The notes under the pieces were generated by a model. That model saw only the letters and a list, made by a program, of their open reading frames with translations, had not been told where the DNA came from and searched no databases. Positions 11,846-23,185 of a stretch of 64,000 nt of DNA are shown piece after piece. This DNA comes from Prosopocoilus inquinatus (lineage: Eukaryota; Arthropoda; Insecta; Coleoptera; Lucanidae), in the NCBI GenBank assembly GCA_036172665.1, contig CM069871.1:59270713-59334712 (forward strand). The letters are read 5' to 3'. Position 1 is the stretch's first letter, and each line of letters begins with the position of its first letter. The position numbers were made by a program, and so were the translations under genes.

Positions 11846-12006
11846 TGTAACTAATCCTCCATTTTCACAAGGGACGTCCAAGTAATTGAAATGCAATTCC
11901 ACCCTCTGGTCGGGTTCCGTGAATATGTAGACACCGCAAGCAGATCTGTTTACAGCTCCAGCTTTGTGATAGTACTGACCTTCATCGGAGGTCATGTATA
12001 TACATT
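11846..12006 (-). CDS. CRH-binding protein, internal exon
   Basis: The minus strand reads CIYMTSDEGQYYHKAG, ACGVYIFTEPDQRVELHFNY and LDVPCENGGLVT. It aligns with the N-terminal CUB-like half of CRH-BP, where a Cys-rich segment with EP(D/E)(Q/E) and a C-x-GG motif precede FDGW. The acceptor is CCTTTTTCAG just above 12006, entering one base into a Glu or similar codon. The donor is GTGAGTAG just below 11846. The exon is 161 bp and ends in phase 0, so it joins in frame to the 11481-11691 exon (GLVT then FLDGW). The signal peptide exon should lie at higher coordinates and was not identified. No stop or frameshift is present. This is the only confident host gene in the window. Confidence 0.85.
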
Positions 12007-14270
12007 CTGAAAAAGGTAAACAAGGTGGCATAAAATAGCTCTAAAAGCGTTTTGGATTCACCTGCTCTAGTTGCAGGTAAAATATTTGCGCATTGCTTTA
12101 ACCCCATGTAACAAATACGAGATGAAGACATACTAGAGGAGTCAATCGAAAACGCTATGTAAACAGCCGAAATATCAGCATCAAATTATTATTTTCTTTG
12201 AATGTTAATTAAAGCGCTTAAAATATATTCTTATTTACGCGACACCGAAGCACTAGATTAGAAACGCTGGAGACAAATATCCCTTTTGTTCTTATTTTTT
12301 TTTAAATGAAGTAGTGAGTTTCTTAAATGCGATTTCGGCCTTTTGCCGTGAGTTCGGTATGACGTTCCATTTTAAGGCAGGGTTGCGTCGTGCTGGTTGT
12401 GCGCGCAGCGGCACGTCACTTGATTTTCGCACGTTAACTTGAGATAAACAGTCGACTTTCTGCTGTGGAAGACGTTTAAATAGACCACCGTTTTTTTTTT
12501 GGAGAGAGGGGGGTTGTCACCTCGAGGGAGCTTTCCCTGTTTGCTTTTGAAGCCGCTAGCCACGTTTACGTTTTGTTTGTGGCGTTTTATTAATTTGGTG
12601 TTGTTTCCCTTTTCTATAGCAACTTGTATGGAGCCTACCTAGTACCCCCCTCCGCCCCGTTTGTGAGGAAGCCTGTTGAAACAAGCTGGTGAATTCGACG
12701 CCGTAGCTCAACCTTTTTGGCTCTCTTCTTTTTTTGGTCCTGTGACGTCGACACAGCCAACACCCAAGAGAGGAGAACTCAATTACGGCCGACCTGGAAA
12801 CGCATTCGGAATACGCTTGGATCGGGTGAACCACCAATTTCTTTTCTCTTTCACTGGGCGACTTCCGGTTTCGGCGTTGTACGGAACGTTGACTTGAGCG
12901 GCGCGGCTTGTGAATTATCTGATTTATTCTTTTGCGGCGGCAACCTCACTGTGTTTTGCCCCCTACCGTTTGTTCAGATTATATATATATATTTTTTTTT
13001 CGCGTAATTTAAAAGTCCCTTTTACATTTGTTATTTATTTCGCAGTGTTTTATTTGTTTAATTTGAGGCCCCTTCAGAGCAAAAGCTTTTATAGCGTTTC
13101 ATTTCGAACGTTTCTTTTTGCGTTGTCGGGTTTAACGCATCATGTGATATTTATATTTATTTATCTTTTTTTTTGTTTACGTTGCGCTTTTGTGGACGTT
13201 AAAGTTTTCTTACCCTCTAATGTATGTTACGCAATTGTGCGCAGATGCCAGAGTACTCTCGCAGTAGCAAGGGTTGCCCTAATTTGGGCATTGTTTTTTT
13301 TTTCCGTGCTTACTTAGTAATTAAGAAATTGGCCGAACACCCTTTCGGGGTGTCTGCTTGGATTTATAAATCGTTTAAGACGTATGTCTGTTTGAATAAA
13401 TTGCTTTTGGCCGTTAATTGTTTGGGCATCTTTTCAATAATTTTAGGTTGGTCTACCCTTGGAAAGGGAGGTTTCTTCATCACGTTTTCGGGTAGGCTGT
13501 CGAGGAAGCGGGTCCAAGGGGGTTGCCTTTGACGGAGAACGTCTACGAACACATCTTCCGGGCCGTATGTTTCTGACACCGTTGGGTTGCGTAACCACCG
13601 CTGGGTGGCGCCCTTTTCCGTAACATCTGTAGAGATACCCCACGCCGTCTCCACTAAGCGGGCTCCGTTACGTAACTCTGATTTTCCATCTCGTTTTCGA
13701 AAGGACGACTTCTGGGCCGAGGTAAGTTTAGGAATTGGCGCCGCCCCTCTCACTTCTCCAGAGCGGGTCTAATGCGCCGAATTCTCGTCTAGGGTTGACG
13801 AACGAGAGAGAGGTGACAGTTTGTTTCAATAATGCTGAATGCCTTAAAATTTATGCACACGGCTCTTGATTTCGCAAAGATTTTCCACCCGGTAAGAAAA
13901 GTGTTGAATTTGAACTCGTTAGAGAGAGATAGCTCACGTATATATTTCTACCTGACCTGATATAAGAATTAAGGCGCCACTAAACCGTATGTATGAATAG
14001 TGGTTAACTTGTTACGGTTCGAAAAACCGCGCAATGTTAGGAAATTGTGTAGGAACGCCCCATGCCGTGCCTATCGCATCTCCTTTTATTGCTATAAAAA
14101 TTAAAGCTTTTTGTCATCGTCTCCGTCGCAAAATTAATTGGATTTTTATAACGCCACGCTCTGCTTTATTATCGTGGTGCAACTCAGAGCAAACATTTTA
14201 GAAAACACCGGTCATAAACCTTCATACAATGTTAGCAGTGTCGGCATTTCGTTATTTCCCTAAGTAAACA
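12007..14270. other. Region upstream of the CRH-BP exons; no exon identified
   Basis: Presumed intron or 5' flank of the CRH-BP gene on the minus strand. Segments near 12.4-12.9 and 13.4-13.8 kb are richer in G+C than the rest, with overlapping frames on both strands. The longest, on the minus strand at 13364-13753, is listed separately. Confidence 0.35.
13364..13753 (-). CDS. Unrecognised open frame of ~129 codons
   Basis: A Pro/Arg/Lys-rich frame (contains GPEDVFVDVLRQRQPPWTRF and ENVMKKPPFPRVDQPKI) in a G+C-richer island. It has no domain, signal peptide or membrane segment that I recognise. Shorter overlapping frames on both strands point to a compositional effect. It could be a gag-like fragment of a retroelement or chance. 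Low confidence that it is coding. Confidence 0.2.
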   Translation of the reverse strand: MRGAAPIPKLTSAQKSSFRKRDGKSELRNGARLVETAWGISTDVTEKGATQRWLRNPTVSETYGPEDVFVDVLRQRQPPWTRFLDSLPENVMKKPPFPRVDQPKIIEKMPKQLTAKSNLFKQTYVLNDL

Positions 14271-14274
14271 ATAT

Positions 14275-14990
14275 TGTAACGTTTACTTATTTTCAATCGT
14301 ATTTGTACCAAAAAGTGACGTATACTTCAGAGGTTGCGGCTATTGACACGGGTTTAGCAAGCGTGGATTGACCGACGCGTCGCCCGCTTACGTTGAAAAT
14401 CTAGTGGTCCGGGTTGAGAGAAGGGAGTAAGGGAATTCCATAAGGGGAATCCATGTCATTAAACCTTAGTTGCGCTGTTTCGGCGGATTTTATTGTTACT
14501 AGAAAGTAACGCACTCGCATTTTCACTGTGTAGGCAAAATCAGATTTAACACAACATGAATTAAGTAAGTTACTTTTATTGGAATTGCAAATATTGTCGC
14601 AATATGAAGCAGAGATAGTCTAAAAATCTACGTTACGAATAAAAGAGAGATGTTTACGTTTAACGAAAAATATAATTAAATTCCCTAAGTTACATTTTAA
14701 GGATTAAGTTAAAATTAAGATTGTGGTTACATTACATTTAAATTATAATTAGTGAAATTAATTGTCTTTGCACTAAATTACTCGAGCACAATGGTCCAAC
14801 ATTTTAAACGATTGTTAATCACTTAATTTGCAATGTAAGCAGACGACGCGTCGGTCAATGCACGCTTGCTAAACCCCTGTCAATAACTCCACCTGCGAAC
14901 TGCAACTGAACAATAAAATACGCGTGTTGAATTTTGTATAAAAGCCAACAAATAAAAACTAATTTAGAAAATAATTTTCCAAACGTGACA
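14275..14990. mobile_element. Inverted-repeat element or solo-LTR-like unit, ends TGTAACG...CGTGACA
   Basis: Flanked by ATAT (14271-14274) and ATAC (14991-14994). The ends nearly mirror the solo LTRs at 51121 and 60938 (TGTCACG...CGTGACA, target ATAT). Unlike those, it has internal inverted arms of about 60 bp (14336-14395 and 14833-14893) sharing GGGTTTAGCAAGCGTG and GACCGACGCGTCG. It has no coding capacity. Either a rearranged LTR or a fold-back element; the assignment is tentative. Confidence 0.4.
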
Positions 14991-15369
14991 ATACAACTTA
15001 CATGATAAACTGAAGAGACATTTTATTAGATGACATGAGTTCGCGCACCGTGACAAAAATATTGTCGAAGCGATTTATGATAAGAAAAGATAATTATCAA
15101 TCTGATTGACTTGATTTCGACTTTATGTAAGGTTTGTAGTTTGTTGGTCGTAGAAAAAACCTGATGACTCATTTTAATTTACTGGCAGGTATTTTTATGT
15201 AGCCGATGTCAATTCAAGCCAAGGTTTGCTTGCAGGAATCAGGAACCGAATTTACATAATTATTCCTTCTGTTACAATATCGTCGGGTGTTTCTATTTTT
15301 AGATACAATTGCATCATATTTTGCAAGCGTCTACAGATACATTTCATTTTTTGTGCAGATACTGATTAA

Positions 15370-15497
15370 GGCCCAGTTTTACAATGACGGTTTAACTTTG
15401 AGCCGAAGCTTAAATCCTTCACAACAATTGTCGAAATAATCGTTGCTAAGGATTTAAGCCTCGGTTTAAAGTTGAACCGCATTTGTAAAACTGGACC
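15370..15497. mobile_element. MITE, 128 bp, TAA target duplication (PIF/Harbinger-like)
   Basis: Nearly the whole element is a palindrome: GGCCCAGTTTTACAATG at the start, with its imperfect reverse complement TTTGTAAAACTGGACC at the end. TAA flanks both sides (15367-15369 and 15498-15500). The size, 3-bp TWA duplication and fold-back structure fit PIF/Harbinger-derived MITEs. Confidence 0.8.
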
Positions 15498-15500
15498 TAA

Positions 15501-17256
15501 GTTGTTTATATTAAAACGTCACGTCTGGACGCTCATAAAATTTACAACGACGTCTGATTTTTTTACGTTATAAAGTCCTGAAAATTACTTTCTTTTTGTA
15601 TACGTATTATTTCGACGGAAAGATTAACTTGCGTTCACACTTGACCTTTCATGCTATTGGTTTCCTTTATGTCAGCTTTTACTCGATTGGGTCCTGATAC
15701 CGTTATATTTCCGATTTGTGCAAACCTTTCTTCCGTAGATTTAGGGGCAAGGCTAGTTTTGCCTTTATTAATTTGCTAGAGCACTCTTAGAGATAGTCAG
15801 TCATCTTGTGATGTTCCGAGAGCCTGGCGGTATTAAGTGAAGGAGACTTTGTCCTAAATTTCGTGTTGTAAACGCGGAGGAGGTTTCCTCAGGGTACATG
15901 TCGTCGGTTTTGTCATGGCGCTGGAGAATTGAAAACTCGTCAAAGTTGTCTCGGCCTCGTCCTCGACGTTCAGGACGGGTATGTTTGCGATTGATGGTTT
16001 TCCTTTATTGCCGAACTTTCCTTCCCGTTCAGGCTTTTAGTTCAATCGGGTTTTCTCCCTAGAACTGTTCGTTTGGAGCTCTTCAAGCTTGGACACGTGT
16101 CTAATCTTCCCCTAATTTTCAAATTGGTTGAGTTCCTTCCTCTAATTTAAATAATTAATTGATTTTCTGCAACGCAAATTAATTTTGTCGCTTGTATTAT
16201 ACTTCTGAGTGCTATGCAATCTTGAGGGGCGGTTAGTCAAGGTTTCAAAATAAATGATTACAAGAGGTTCTGAGGTTAAGACTAGTCGAACCCTGCCTGC
16301 ATTTTCGAATTTACGCCCATATGCACACTACCAGAAATACACACCAGCAATGACTGTTGTAGCAAATAAGTAATTGTGAGCACCCGTGTTGCCAAGTTTG
16401 GGAATTTTGTTTATGTAGATCTGGGGAATTTTTTTTTTTACAGAAAGCAGTATAATTTATCGCTGGAAAGAGAAATTTAGCATCTGGCAACGATCTGTTC
16501 AGATTTTGCGCCTCTAGCGGTTACTCTCATGAACTATATTGCAATTTAGAGCGATGTAAACATATAAATTAATCAAAATTGAAGTGTCTTTTAATATCTC
16601 TTATTAATTCATTGTTTTAAGTACGTTATGTCGTTTAATTGGGCGTATTTTGTTGGTCTAATAATAAATTTCGAAATATTCGAGTATTAACATAAACAAC
16701 GATATTTAAATAATTTATATTTTATATACACATTAATGTTAGTTTTGTCCCCTCTAGAATTACATTCTTTACTACTGTGATAAATTTCTTTTAATTTGCT
16801 GTTCATTTGGTCAAACTAAATACTTTATTCTTGAAGTATCTTGAACGTTTTACAATATTAATTTACAGAAGATTTTTGCTACCGTGACATCCGTCAATTA
16901 TCAACTAACTTATATTTTTTGTCTCGTTTACCATCACGACACAGTGTTTTTCAACATTACGGGGAGGGGCGTTTTCTCTAATGAAATTAGTTAAGCCCCC
17001 TAAAAATTTAAAAAGCGCGCATTTTGACATATTACACATTAACAAAAGTTCATTTTAATATCGAAAAATGGAAAAAAACCAGTTTTTTATGTGTAAGTAA
17101 AGAGTAAGACTAGCCTTAAGTTCCCCCTTGCCCCCTTGTTTTTTTAGTGAAAAGCTCATGTCCAGTCTCTTCTTTTATATAAAATTAATTGCAGTAATAC
17201 ACCTTAGTTCCTAATATTTCTTTTTTTTTATTTATGTACGGTATTTTCAGACAATA
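15501..17256. other. No gene seen
   Basis: No open frame with recognisable content and no clear repeat structure. A+T-rich non-coding DNA. Confidence 0.45.
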
Positions 17257-18399
17257 CAGGGAAGGGTAAAAGTATGGAACCAGCTTAATATTTTGAAAAC
17301 TGTTTGACGTGTCTATTTGAAACTTGATATGTGATTTAAGGTCAATAAGACCTACATTACAAATTTGTTTCAATTGTTTATCTGTTCTTGTTTCTGAGAT
17401 CCAACGCCTACTTGATTTTTTTTTAATGACAACCTGCTGATTTTTTTCTTTATTTAATAATTCTTTTAATTCTCGAAACGACCATATAAAAATATTTATC
17501 TATTTCATGAGAAAATTTTGAAGAAAATAGCATTTGAATGAAAAAGTTATGAAAAATGGTCTAGGTTGATATTCAACAAAGAAAAACCAGTTTAAATGAA
17601 AAAAGATGGAAGGCCACAAGATTATGGGTGAATTTTAAAATAGAACTAAAGAGAACTTTAACAAAAGTTGCTTTAAAAAAATGAAAACAAATACATGGAA
17701 GGGTAAAACTATGGAGCTGGTTTAATAGTTTAATATCTAGAAAACTGTTTGACGTATCTGTTTGAAATTTGGTATGCGATTTAAAGCCAATATGCCCTAT
17801 ATTACCAATTTGTTTCAATAGTATCTGCTCTTATTTTTGAGATCCGACGCGAACTTGTTTTTTTTTTTTAAATGACAACCTGGTGAATTTTTTTAGTTTG
17901 TTTAATCCTCTAAACGACCATATAAAAATGTTTATATATTACATAAGAAAATTTTCGAGAAAATAACGTTTAAATGAAAAAGTTAGGGAAAAATAGTTTG
18001 TCAGTAGATATTAGACAAAAATACTAGTTTTACAAAGACCACAAAATTATGGGCTGTTTCAGAGATAGAATTAAAGAAAACTTTAATAAAAGTTGCCTTA
18101 AAAACATGAAAAAACGTTCAAACGTTACTTTCTCCAAAATTTTCTTATGCAATAAATAAATATTTTTATGTTGTCGTTTAGACAATTAAACGAACTATAA
18201 AATAAAGGAAAGAAATCAGCAGGTTGTAATTAAAAAAAAATCAAGTAGACGTTTGATCTCAGAAACAAGAGCAGATAAACAATTGAAACAAATTCGTAAG
18301 TTAGGTCTTATTGACTCTAAATCACATACCAAAGTTCTAATAGATACGTGAATCAGTTTCCGAAATATTAAGCCGGTTCCATACTTTTGCCCTTCCCTG
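17257..18399. mobile_element. Fold-back element with TA duplication, ends CAGGGAAGGG
   Basis: The left end is CAGGGAAGGGTAAAAGTATG and the right end is its near reverse complement, with TA on both sides (17255-17256 and 18400-18401). The arms extend for roughly 300 bp. A third, divergent copy of the arm in the left orientation begins near 17697 (GGAAGGGTAAAACTATGGAG), so the interior contains a direct repeat of the arm. No transposase is visible; the element is non-autonomous. A relative lies at 47936-48405. Confidence 0.8.
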
Positions 18400-19271
18400 T
18401 ATATTTACATACACAGTTCCAAGCCTTTATGAAGTTCCACTGCTTCCGTTAATTTTTTTTTTTTAATTTACTAACGTTCGTATTTCTTTTTAATGTTACC
18501 AGTTTGGTGTTTAAACGATTAAAAACGTAAATAAATGAATGAAATCAAAGAGGTTTGCTTGTTCAGACTGCAAAAAAATCGTATAAAACTATGTAGTACT
18601 AAAATAACAGTCGTTTTCTTTTAAGTATTAACGACAACTGATGGGAAAAGTTTTCAAACAAAGAAACCGTTCATTTAAAAACATACTACTCTAAAGTTGT
18701 TCGAAAAAGAAATTTTGAATTTTGCGTGCTTTACTTATTTGGCTTCGCTTGTCATAAAAAAAATCAGATTTAAGGAATGACGTGCTCGAATTTATGCCGG
18801 AATAAATTTCTCCATTGAGAACGAAATCTGCGATTTCGTTTCCTTTCCAAATTACTTTTCAATAAGTCGTAATAATAATGCGAGTTCACTGTAAATGAAA
18901 TTGTCCGCCCACATCCCCAATAGGTTGCAACAAATTTAACCTCTATATAAAATCAAGTGCGCCGAAATTGAATTCTGTCATTCAAGTTGCCTTGTAACAT
19001 TTATAATGGCTTCGATACCAAAAAAATGATGAATGGAGGCCATTGCTCCTTCTGGAGCATTCCTTATCTTGTTTCAAGCACAGGTGATAATAAATAATTA
19101 CGATGGTGAAGTAATGAATCGAAAAAGATTTTTAATCTGATCATCCCCTTAGAAATCGCGTCGATTTTAAAATACGAATCCTGTTCGAACACTTTATACT
19201 TTCGTTCTTTAACAAAGTGTAGACGTTTCTAAATAGCATACGAAACGGTCTGCAAATTATTTTGCGAAATT
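18400..19271. other. No gene seen
   Basis: A+T-rich DNA between the fold-back element and the (TTA)n tail of the minus-strand LINE. No frame or repeat is recognised. Confidence 0.45.
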
Positions 19272-19803
19272 AATAATAATAATAATAATGAAAATTTTAT
19301 TAAGCATGAAACAAATTCAGAAAAAGAAAAAAAAATTAACAAAGCCAAAATCAGTACAATTCATGCTTAAACGGTGCAAGGTCAGAGAAATTAATAATTA
19401 ATTCTCTGATCTTCCCCTCACACTCACTAATTACAAAATAAGAAATGATGCTGTGCGCAAAACATAAAGAAGGTAAATATATTCTATGAAAGAAGATAAA
19501 GATACAGAAGTTAAGGAAGATAGGGAAAAGTAGATAAGGTAGATAGAGATAAAGTAGGTAGAGAAAAATGAAAATAAATCAGAGATTTTAAACCTGAGAA
19601 TTAAATAGTATTAGATTCAATTTGTTTCGTAACGAGAAAGAAGACAAATCTAGGAAGCCATATGGTAAATTATTTAAAACAGAGGTTATTTGGTAACTGA
19701 AACAACGTTTATAGAATTCAAACTTATGATGTGGAATAGTTAAAAGTCCTCTGTTTCTAATGTTGATGTTTTGGACATCTGTACGAAAACGAATTTTGTT
19801 GTA

Positions 19804-21529
19804 CAGGGTGGATTAATTTCGATGTCTCTTATGGGCATCTCCGTAACTATAAGAGATAGAAAAAAACTAGTGGCCAAGTCTCGATCTCTTTTTTGGAGAT
19901 TAAGTCAAAAGTGTAAACAAAAATTGGTTATCTTCTTTTGTTTTCAAGTTATGGGCAAAAATTGACATTTTCGACTTTTCGTTTCTCGGTCGTATCTCGT
20001 TTATTTTTAGAGGTATTAGAAAACTGTTTGATCATTATTAGGACACTTTTTGGAATACAATTCAGTGGTGTAGTTACTTTTTTAATATTTACTTTGTTAT
20101 TAGCCTTGCGTATCTTAGTCTCAGTAGGCTGGCTTCAATGCAGTGCCGACATTTTTTTTGTTGTTATTAAATATTAACGAACTTTCAAACCTTTAGACAG
20201 TTTTGGCCGCGTAAAGAATCTCATATTCACTTTATTTTACAAAATTCCGTTTGACAAATGTAGCAGCCATCACGCCCGATCTGGCAAAAGCTTTTTTGTT
20301 TTTATTAAATATGAATGCACGCAAATTTAGTTTGATACATGTCCGATTTTGTTATATTTTACTATTTGTGTGTTTGTTTTTGTTTTTCGCTTTTTAATAA
20401 AATATAACTCAAGAGAAACAAAAAAAGAAAGCTTAAATTAGTTCTAATTTAGTTATTATTAACTTTATGTTTATCCGAACAGCTTGTATTTTAGTGTAAA
20501 ATCATGTTATCTTTTCGCTTCTCTTGACAACTTGTTTATTTACATTTTTTCACTCCTGACGAAACTATGAAGCGATAGCGAAATGTAGGGTGTTCTTGCG
20601 ATTCCATAGTGTCCGTTTTAAAGTTTAAAAACTATTTTCTCTCACATATTTCATCGAACAAGAGTCGATTTCAAATATAAATTTTTTATTGAAGTCGTTT
20701 CTTGTTCGATGGAAATTGTATAAAAATTGTTTTCAATTTTAAAAAGATATTGTGAAAATTACAGGAACGTTCAACGTTTCTTTCTAACGAAGCTATAAAC
20801 CGATAGTGAAACGTTGAGTATTCGTGCAATTTTGTTTAAAGATTGAAAACAATTTTTCTATAAATTGAATGATCATTTTCAATAGAAAGTTGGACAGGAA
20901 CTCTTATCAGAACGGTCGCTCAAAACAATGAAACGGAAATTTGTAAATTAACGCGAACACGAATTTATTTACGCAGCCAAAACTTTGAAAATATTTGAAA
21001 GCTCCTTAAAATTTAATAAAATAAAAAATCGGCTCCGTATTGAACCCAGCCTATTGAGACTAGGATATTTACGCAAGGATAATAATAAAAATGGCAGTTT
21101 TTCCAAGTAATTATAAGAAATAAACCCAACAAAGTATATATTTTTGAAAACAGAAAAAAAAATTCTATTTAATGAGGGCATTGCCTACTATGATTTCTAT
21201 TTAAAAAAATATAACCTTATTTTATAACTTGAAAATTTAAGTAAATATTAAAAAAGCAACTTCACAACTGAAATGTAGTCCAAAAAGTGTCCTAATAATG
21301 ATCAAACAGTTTTCTAATATCTCTAAAAATAAACGAGATACGACCGAAAAACGAAAAGTCGAAAATATCAATTTTTGTCCATAACTTGAAAACAAAAGAA
21401 GATAGACAATTTTTGTTTACACTTTTGACTTAATCTCCAAAAAAGAGATCGAGACTTGGCCACTAGGTTTTTTCGATCTCTTATAGTTACGGAGATGCCC
21501 ATAAGAGACATCGAAATTAATCCACCCTG
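19804..21529. mobile_element. Fold-back (long-TIR) element inserted into the LINE
   Basis: The ends are CAGGGTGGATTAATTTCG and its reverse complement, with TA on both sides (19802-19803 and 21530-21531). The outer ~240 bp of the arms match almost perfectly, and weaker similarity continues for 500-600 bp on each side. The central ~600 bp hold tandem hammerhead-like units (20551-20592 and near 20784). No transposase is present. The terminal CAGGGTGG resembles the termini of the elements at 135, 32864 and 56545, so they probably share a mobilising system. Confidence 0.85.
20551..20592 (+). ncRNA. Hammerhead-ribozyme-like motif (with a degenerate second unit 228 bp downstream)
   Basis: CACTC (20551-20555), core CTGACGA (20556-20562), stem II CTAT/ATAG (20565-20568/20575-20578), GAAA (20580-20583), TGTA, then GGGTG (20588-20592), which pairs with CACTC as stem I. 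It departs from the minimal consensus by two extra bases before stem II and one after. A second related unit begins with CTAACGA at 20784-20790; loss of the core G makes catalysis unlikely there. Tandem units spaced by about 230 bp resemble animal retrozymes or Penelope pseudo-LTR tandems. Activity is inferred, not shown. Confidence 0.45.
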
Positions 21530-22200
21530 TACAAGTACGGAGGGCATTTATAAACTAAGATTTTATGAAAAAATTGAGTGTAATGTAAAAAGCGCTTGTT
21601 TTTCATATTAAGCCATTGAAGCTCCTGAAGCTTATGTGATATATGCTGCCTACGTCTAATACCGCATATTAATCTCATTTTTCAGCTATTTTGGACTACC
21701 TGAATTCTTGAAGTATCTGAAAAGTCAAGACATGATCCGTACAAAACATCGCAAAAATTAAACTGGAACAATACTAAAGAGTCACACAGCACACGTTTAA
21801 CACGAAAAGAGAGATAAGAGCGATTGATATAAATTAGTTTTAAGTTAGCGTAAGCTCTTTGAATTAATTTAGTAATATGTGCTGAAAATTTAAGATCGGT
21901 ATCAATATACAAACCCAGATTTCTACAAGTCAGTCAATGATAATGCGGTATTGTCCATTTCTAGTTTTACAGCTTCCTTATATTGCAGTCGAAGCTTTTT
22001 CTTCCCAAAGAAATACATTAGTTTTTGCGGCATTAAGATACAAGCCGTGATCATTTGAAGTTTTTGGTAAATTTTGTATATCTTCATTAACCAGAGTACA
22101 AGCAATATCTATGTCTTTCGCATCAAATGAATAATACAATTGAGTGTCATCAGTGTAAAGGTGATACTTGCAGTGCTTCAGCGATTTCGTCAGCTGAAAG

Positions 22201-22232
22201 GTGTAAATAGCATACAGCAATGCTATTTACAC
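22201..22232. repeat. 13-bp perfect inverted repeat at the LINE 5' junction
   Basis: GTGTAAATAGCAT (22201-22213), a 6-base spacer, and the exact reverse complement (22220-22232). It lies exactly where the minus-strand LINE coding sequence breaks off. Confidence 0.8.
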
Positions 22233-22254
22233 CAACAATTAAAAATTCAAAATG

Positions 22255-22420
22255 AATAATAAATGTGGAAACGAGCTATAATCATCCTAGAATCAGTTAC
22301 TTTTATCTAATGCAGCTCGGTTTGGATAGTACAAACATCCACGGCCTTGGTGAGATTCGAAACCACGCCGCCGAGCGACACGCACTCCAAAGTTAGGTTA
22401 ACCACTAAGCCACTCCTCAG
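22255..22420 (-). mobile_element. tRNA-derived SINE
   Basis: On the minus strand, TGGCTTAGTGG (A-box, 22402-22412) is followed about 40 bases later by GGTTTCGAATCTC (B-box, 22352-22364), at the spacing of a tRNA-type internal promoter. A tRNA-unrelated body runs toward lower coordinates. The head no longer folds into a complete tRNA (no convincing acceptor stem), so this is a SINE rather than a tRNA gene. The 3' boundary is approximate. Confidence 0.65.
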
Positions 22421-22978
22421 ATTTACTTATTTGATTTCATTGGGGTGAAGATGAATTTCTGGTAAATTCGCAAGGTGTTTGTGCTTTACTTACCTGAAAT
22501 ACTTTATATTAAGTGCAAACATGAAATTGCAGATGAAATTACAAAAATTAAATCTGTTTAACCGAAGCTGACATTCGGACGTCCACATTGGTCAGCACTT
22601 TACTTGATTAATTGCGCAAAGTTACATAGGCAAATTGTTTAACATAACAGGCAATTCTCATCACATTTAGTAAATTGCCGAGGGAGCATGCATGTAATTC
22701 GGGTCTATTTACAGGTACCTACGTGTACGTAAATTTATTTCTAAGCGGTCGTGAGTTTATAGCCGGCCATTATCTAAATTAACGATGGCAGCAATTGACC
22801 AGGATAATGATAGAGTTTAAGCAAATTACTGATTGCATTCAATCAAAATATTTAAGCCAGAAATATTTTAACAAACATTAGGTTATCAAATAAAAAAAAA
22901 TGAAAATCCCTTATCTCTTATCAAACGATCAATCTTATCTGGCTCGAAGGACCAAATATTTTAATATTTTTACATTGG

Positions 22979-23185
22979 TACGTGGGCTGCTGGAAACGGT
23001 ATGAAAAAACGAATATGAAATTTGGTAAACGGTATCATTGGTTTTCGAAATATTCGCCTTTGACGTCAATACACTTTTGCATACGCTCGAACCAATTTCT
23101 AAAGCACGTTTTCCACTGTAAAGATGATACCTCAGAAACCAGTGTCCGGAATGTTTCAACCGCTGATTCAGCCGACGAAAATCCC
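22979..23185 (-). mobile_element. Mariner 3'-end fragment
   Basis: Begins CGTGGGCTGCTGGAAACGG and matches the 3' terminal ~200 bp of the mariner at 23748-25364 in the same orientation, including the codons for the transposase C terminus. It breaks off after the segment equivalent to ...TCAGCCGACGAAAAT. It is a truncated second copy about 0.77 kb upstream of the full one. Confidence 0.8.

Larger units (their letters stand above)
19272..22235 (-). mobile_element. 5'-truncated I/Jockey-superfamily LINE, split by a fold-back element
   Basis: The 3' end is a (TTA)n tail on the minus strand (19272-19290 on plus). Coding remnants read YTDDTQLYYSF (RT motif C, near 22130), IQRAYANLKLIY (near 21840) and, on the other side of the insertion, NKIRFRTDVQNINIRNRG (near 19790). 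The LINE at 36.2-37.9 kb has the same sequence of motifs uninterrupted (YLYNKIRFRTDV), which shows that 19804-21529 was inserted later, between the Tyr and Asn codons, with TA duplicated. The copy starts within the RT, just after the LGPLLF-equivalent block, so it is 5'-truncated. Stops and frameshifts are present. It cannot be active. Confidence 0.8.

Noticed and set aside
14275..14990. Firm assignment as a third solo LTR
   Set aside because: The ends and target resemble the other two LTRs, but one flank differs (ATAC), the order of TATA-like and AATAAA signals is wrong for the plus orientation, and internal inverted arms are atypical for an LTR. Kept only as a tentative element.
22352..22412. 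Possible tRNA gene
   Set aside because: A-box and B-box are present, but no complete cloverleaf or acceptor stem could be drawn, and a tRNA-unrelated body follows, so it is a SINE.
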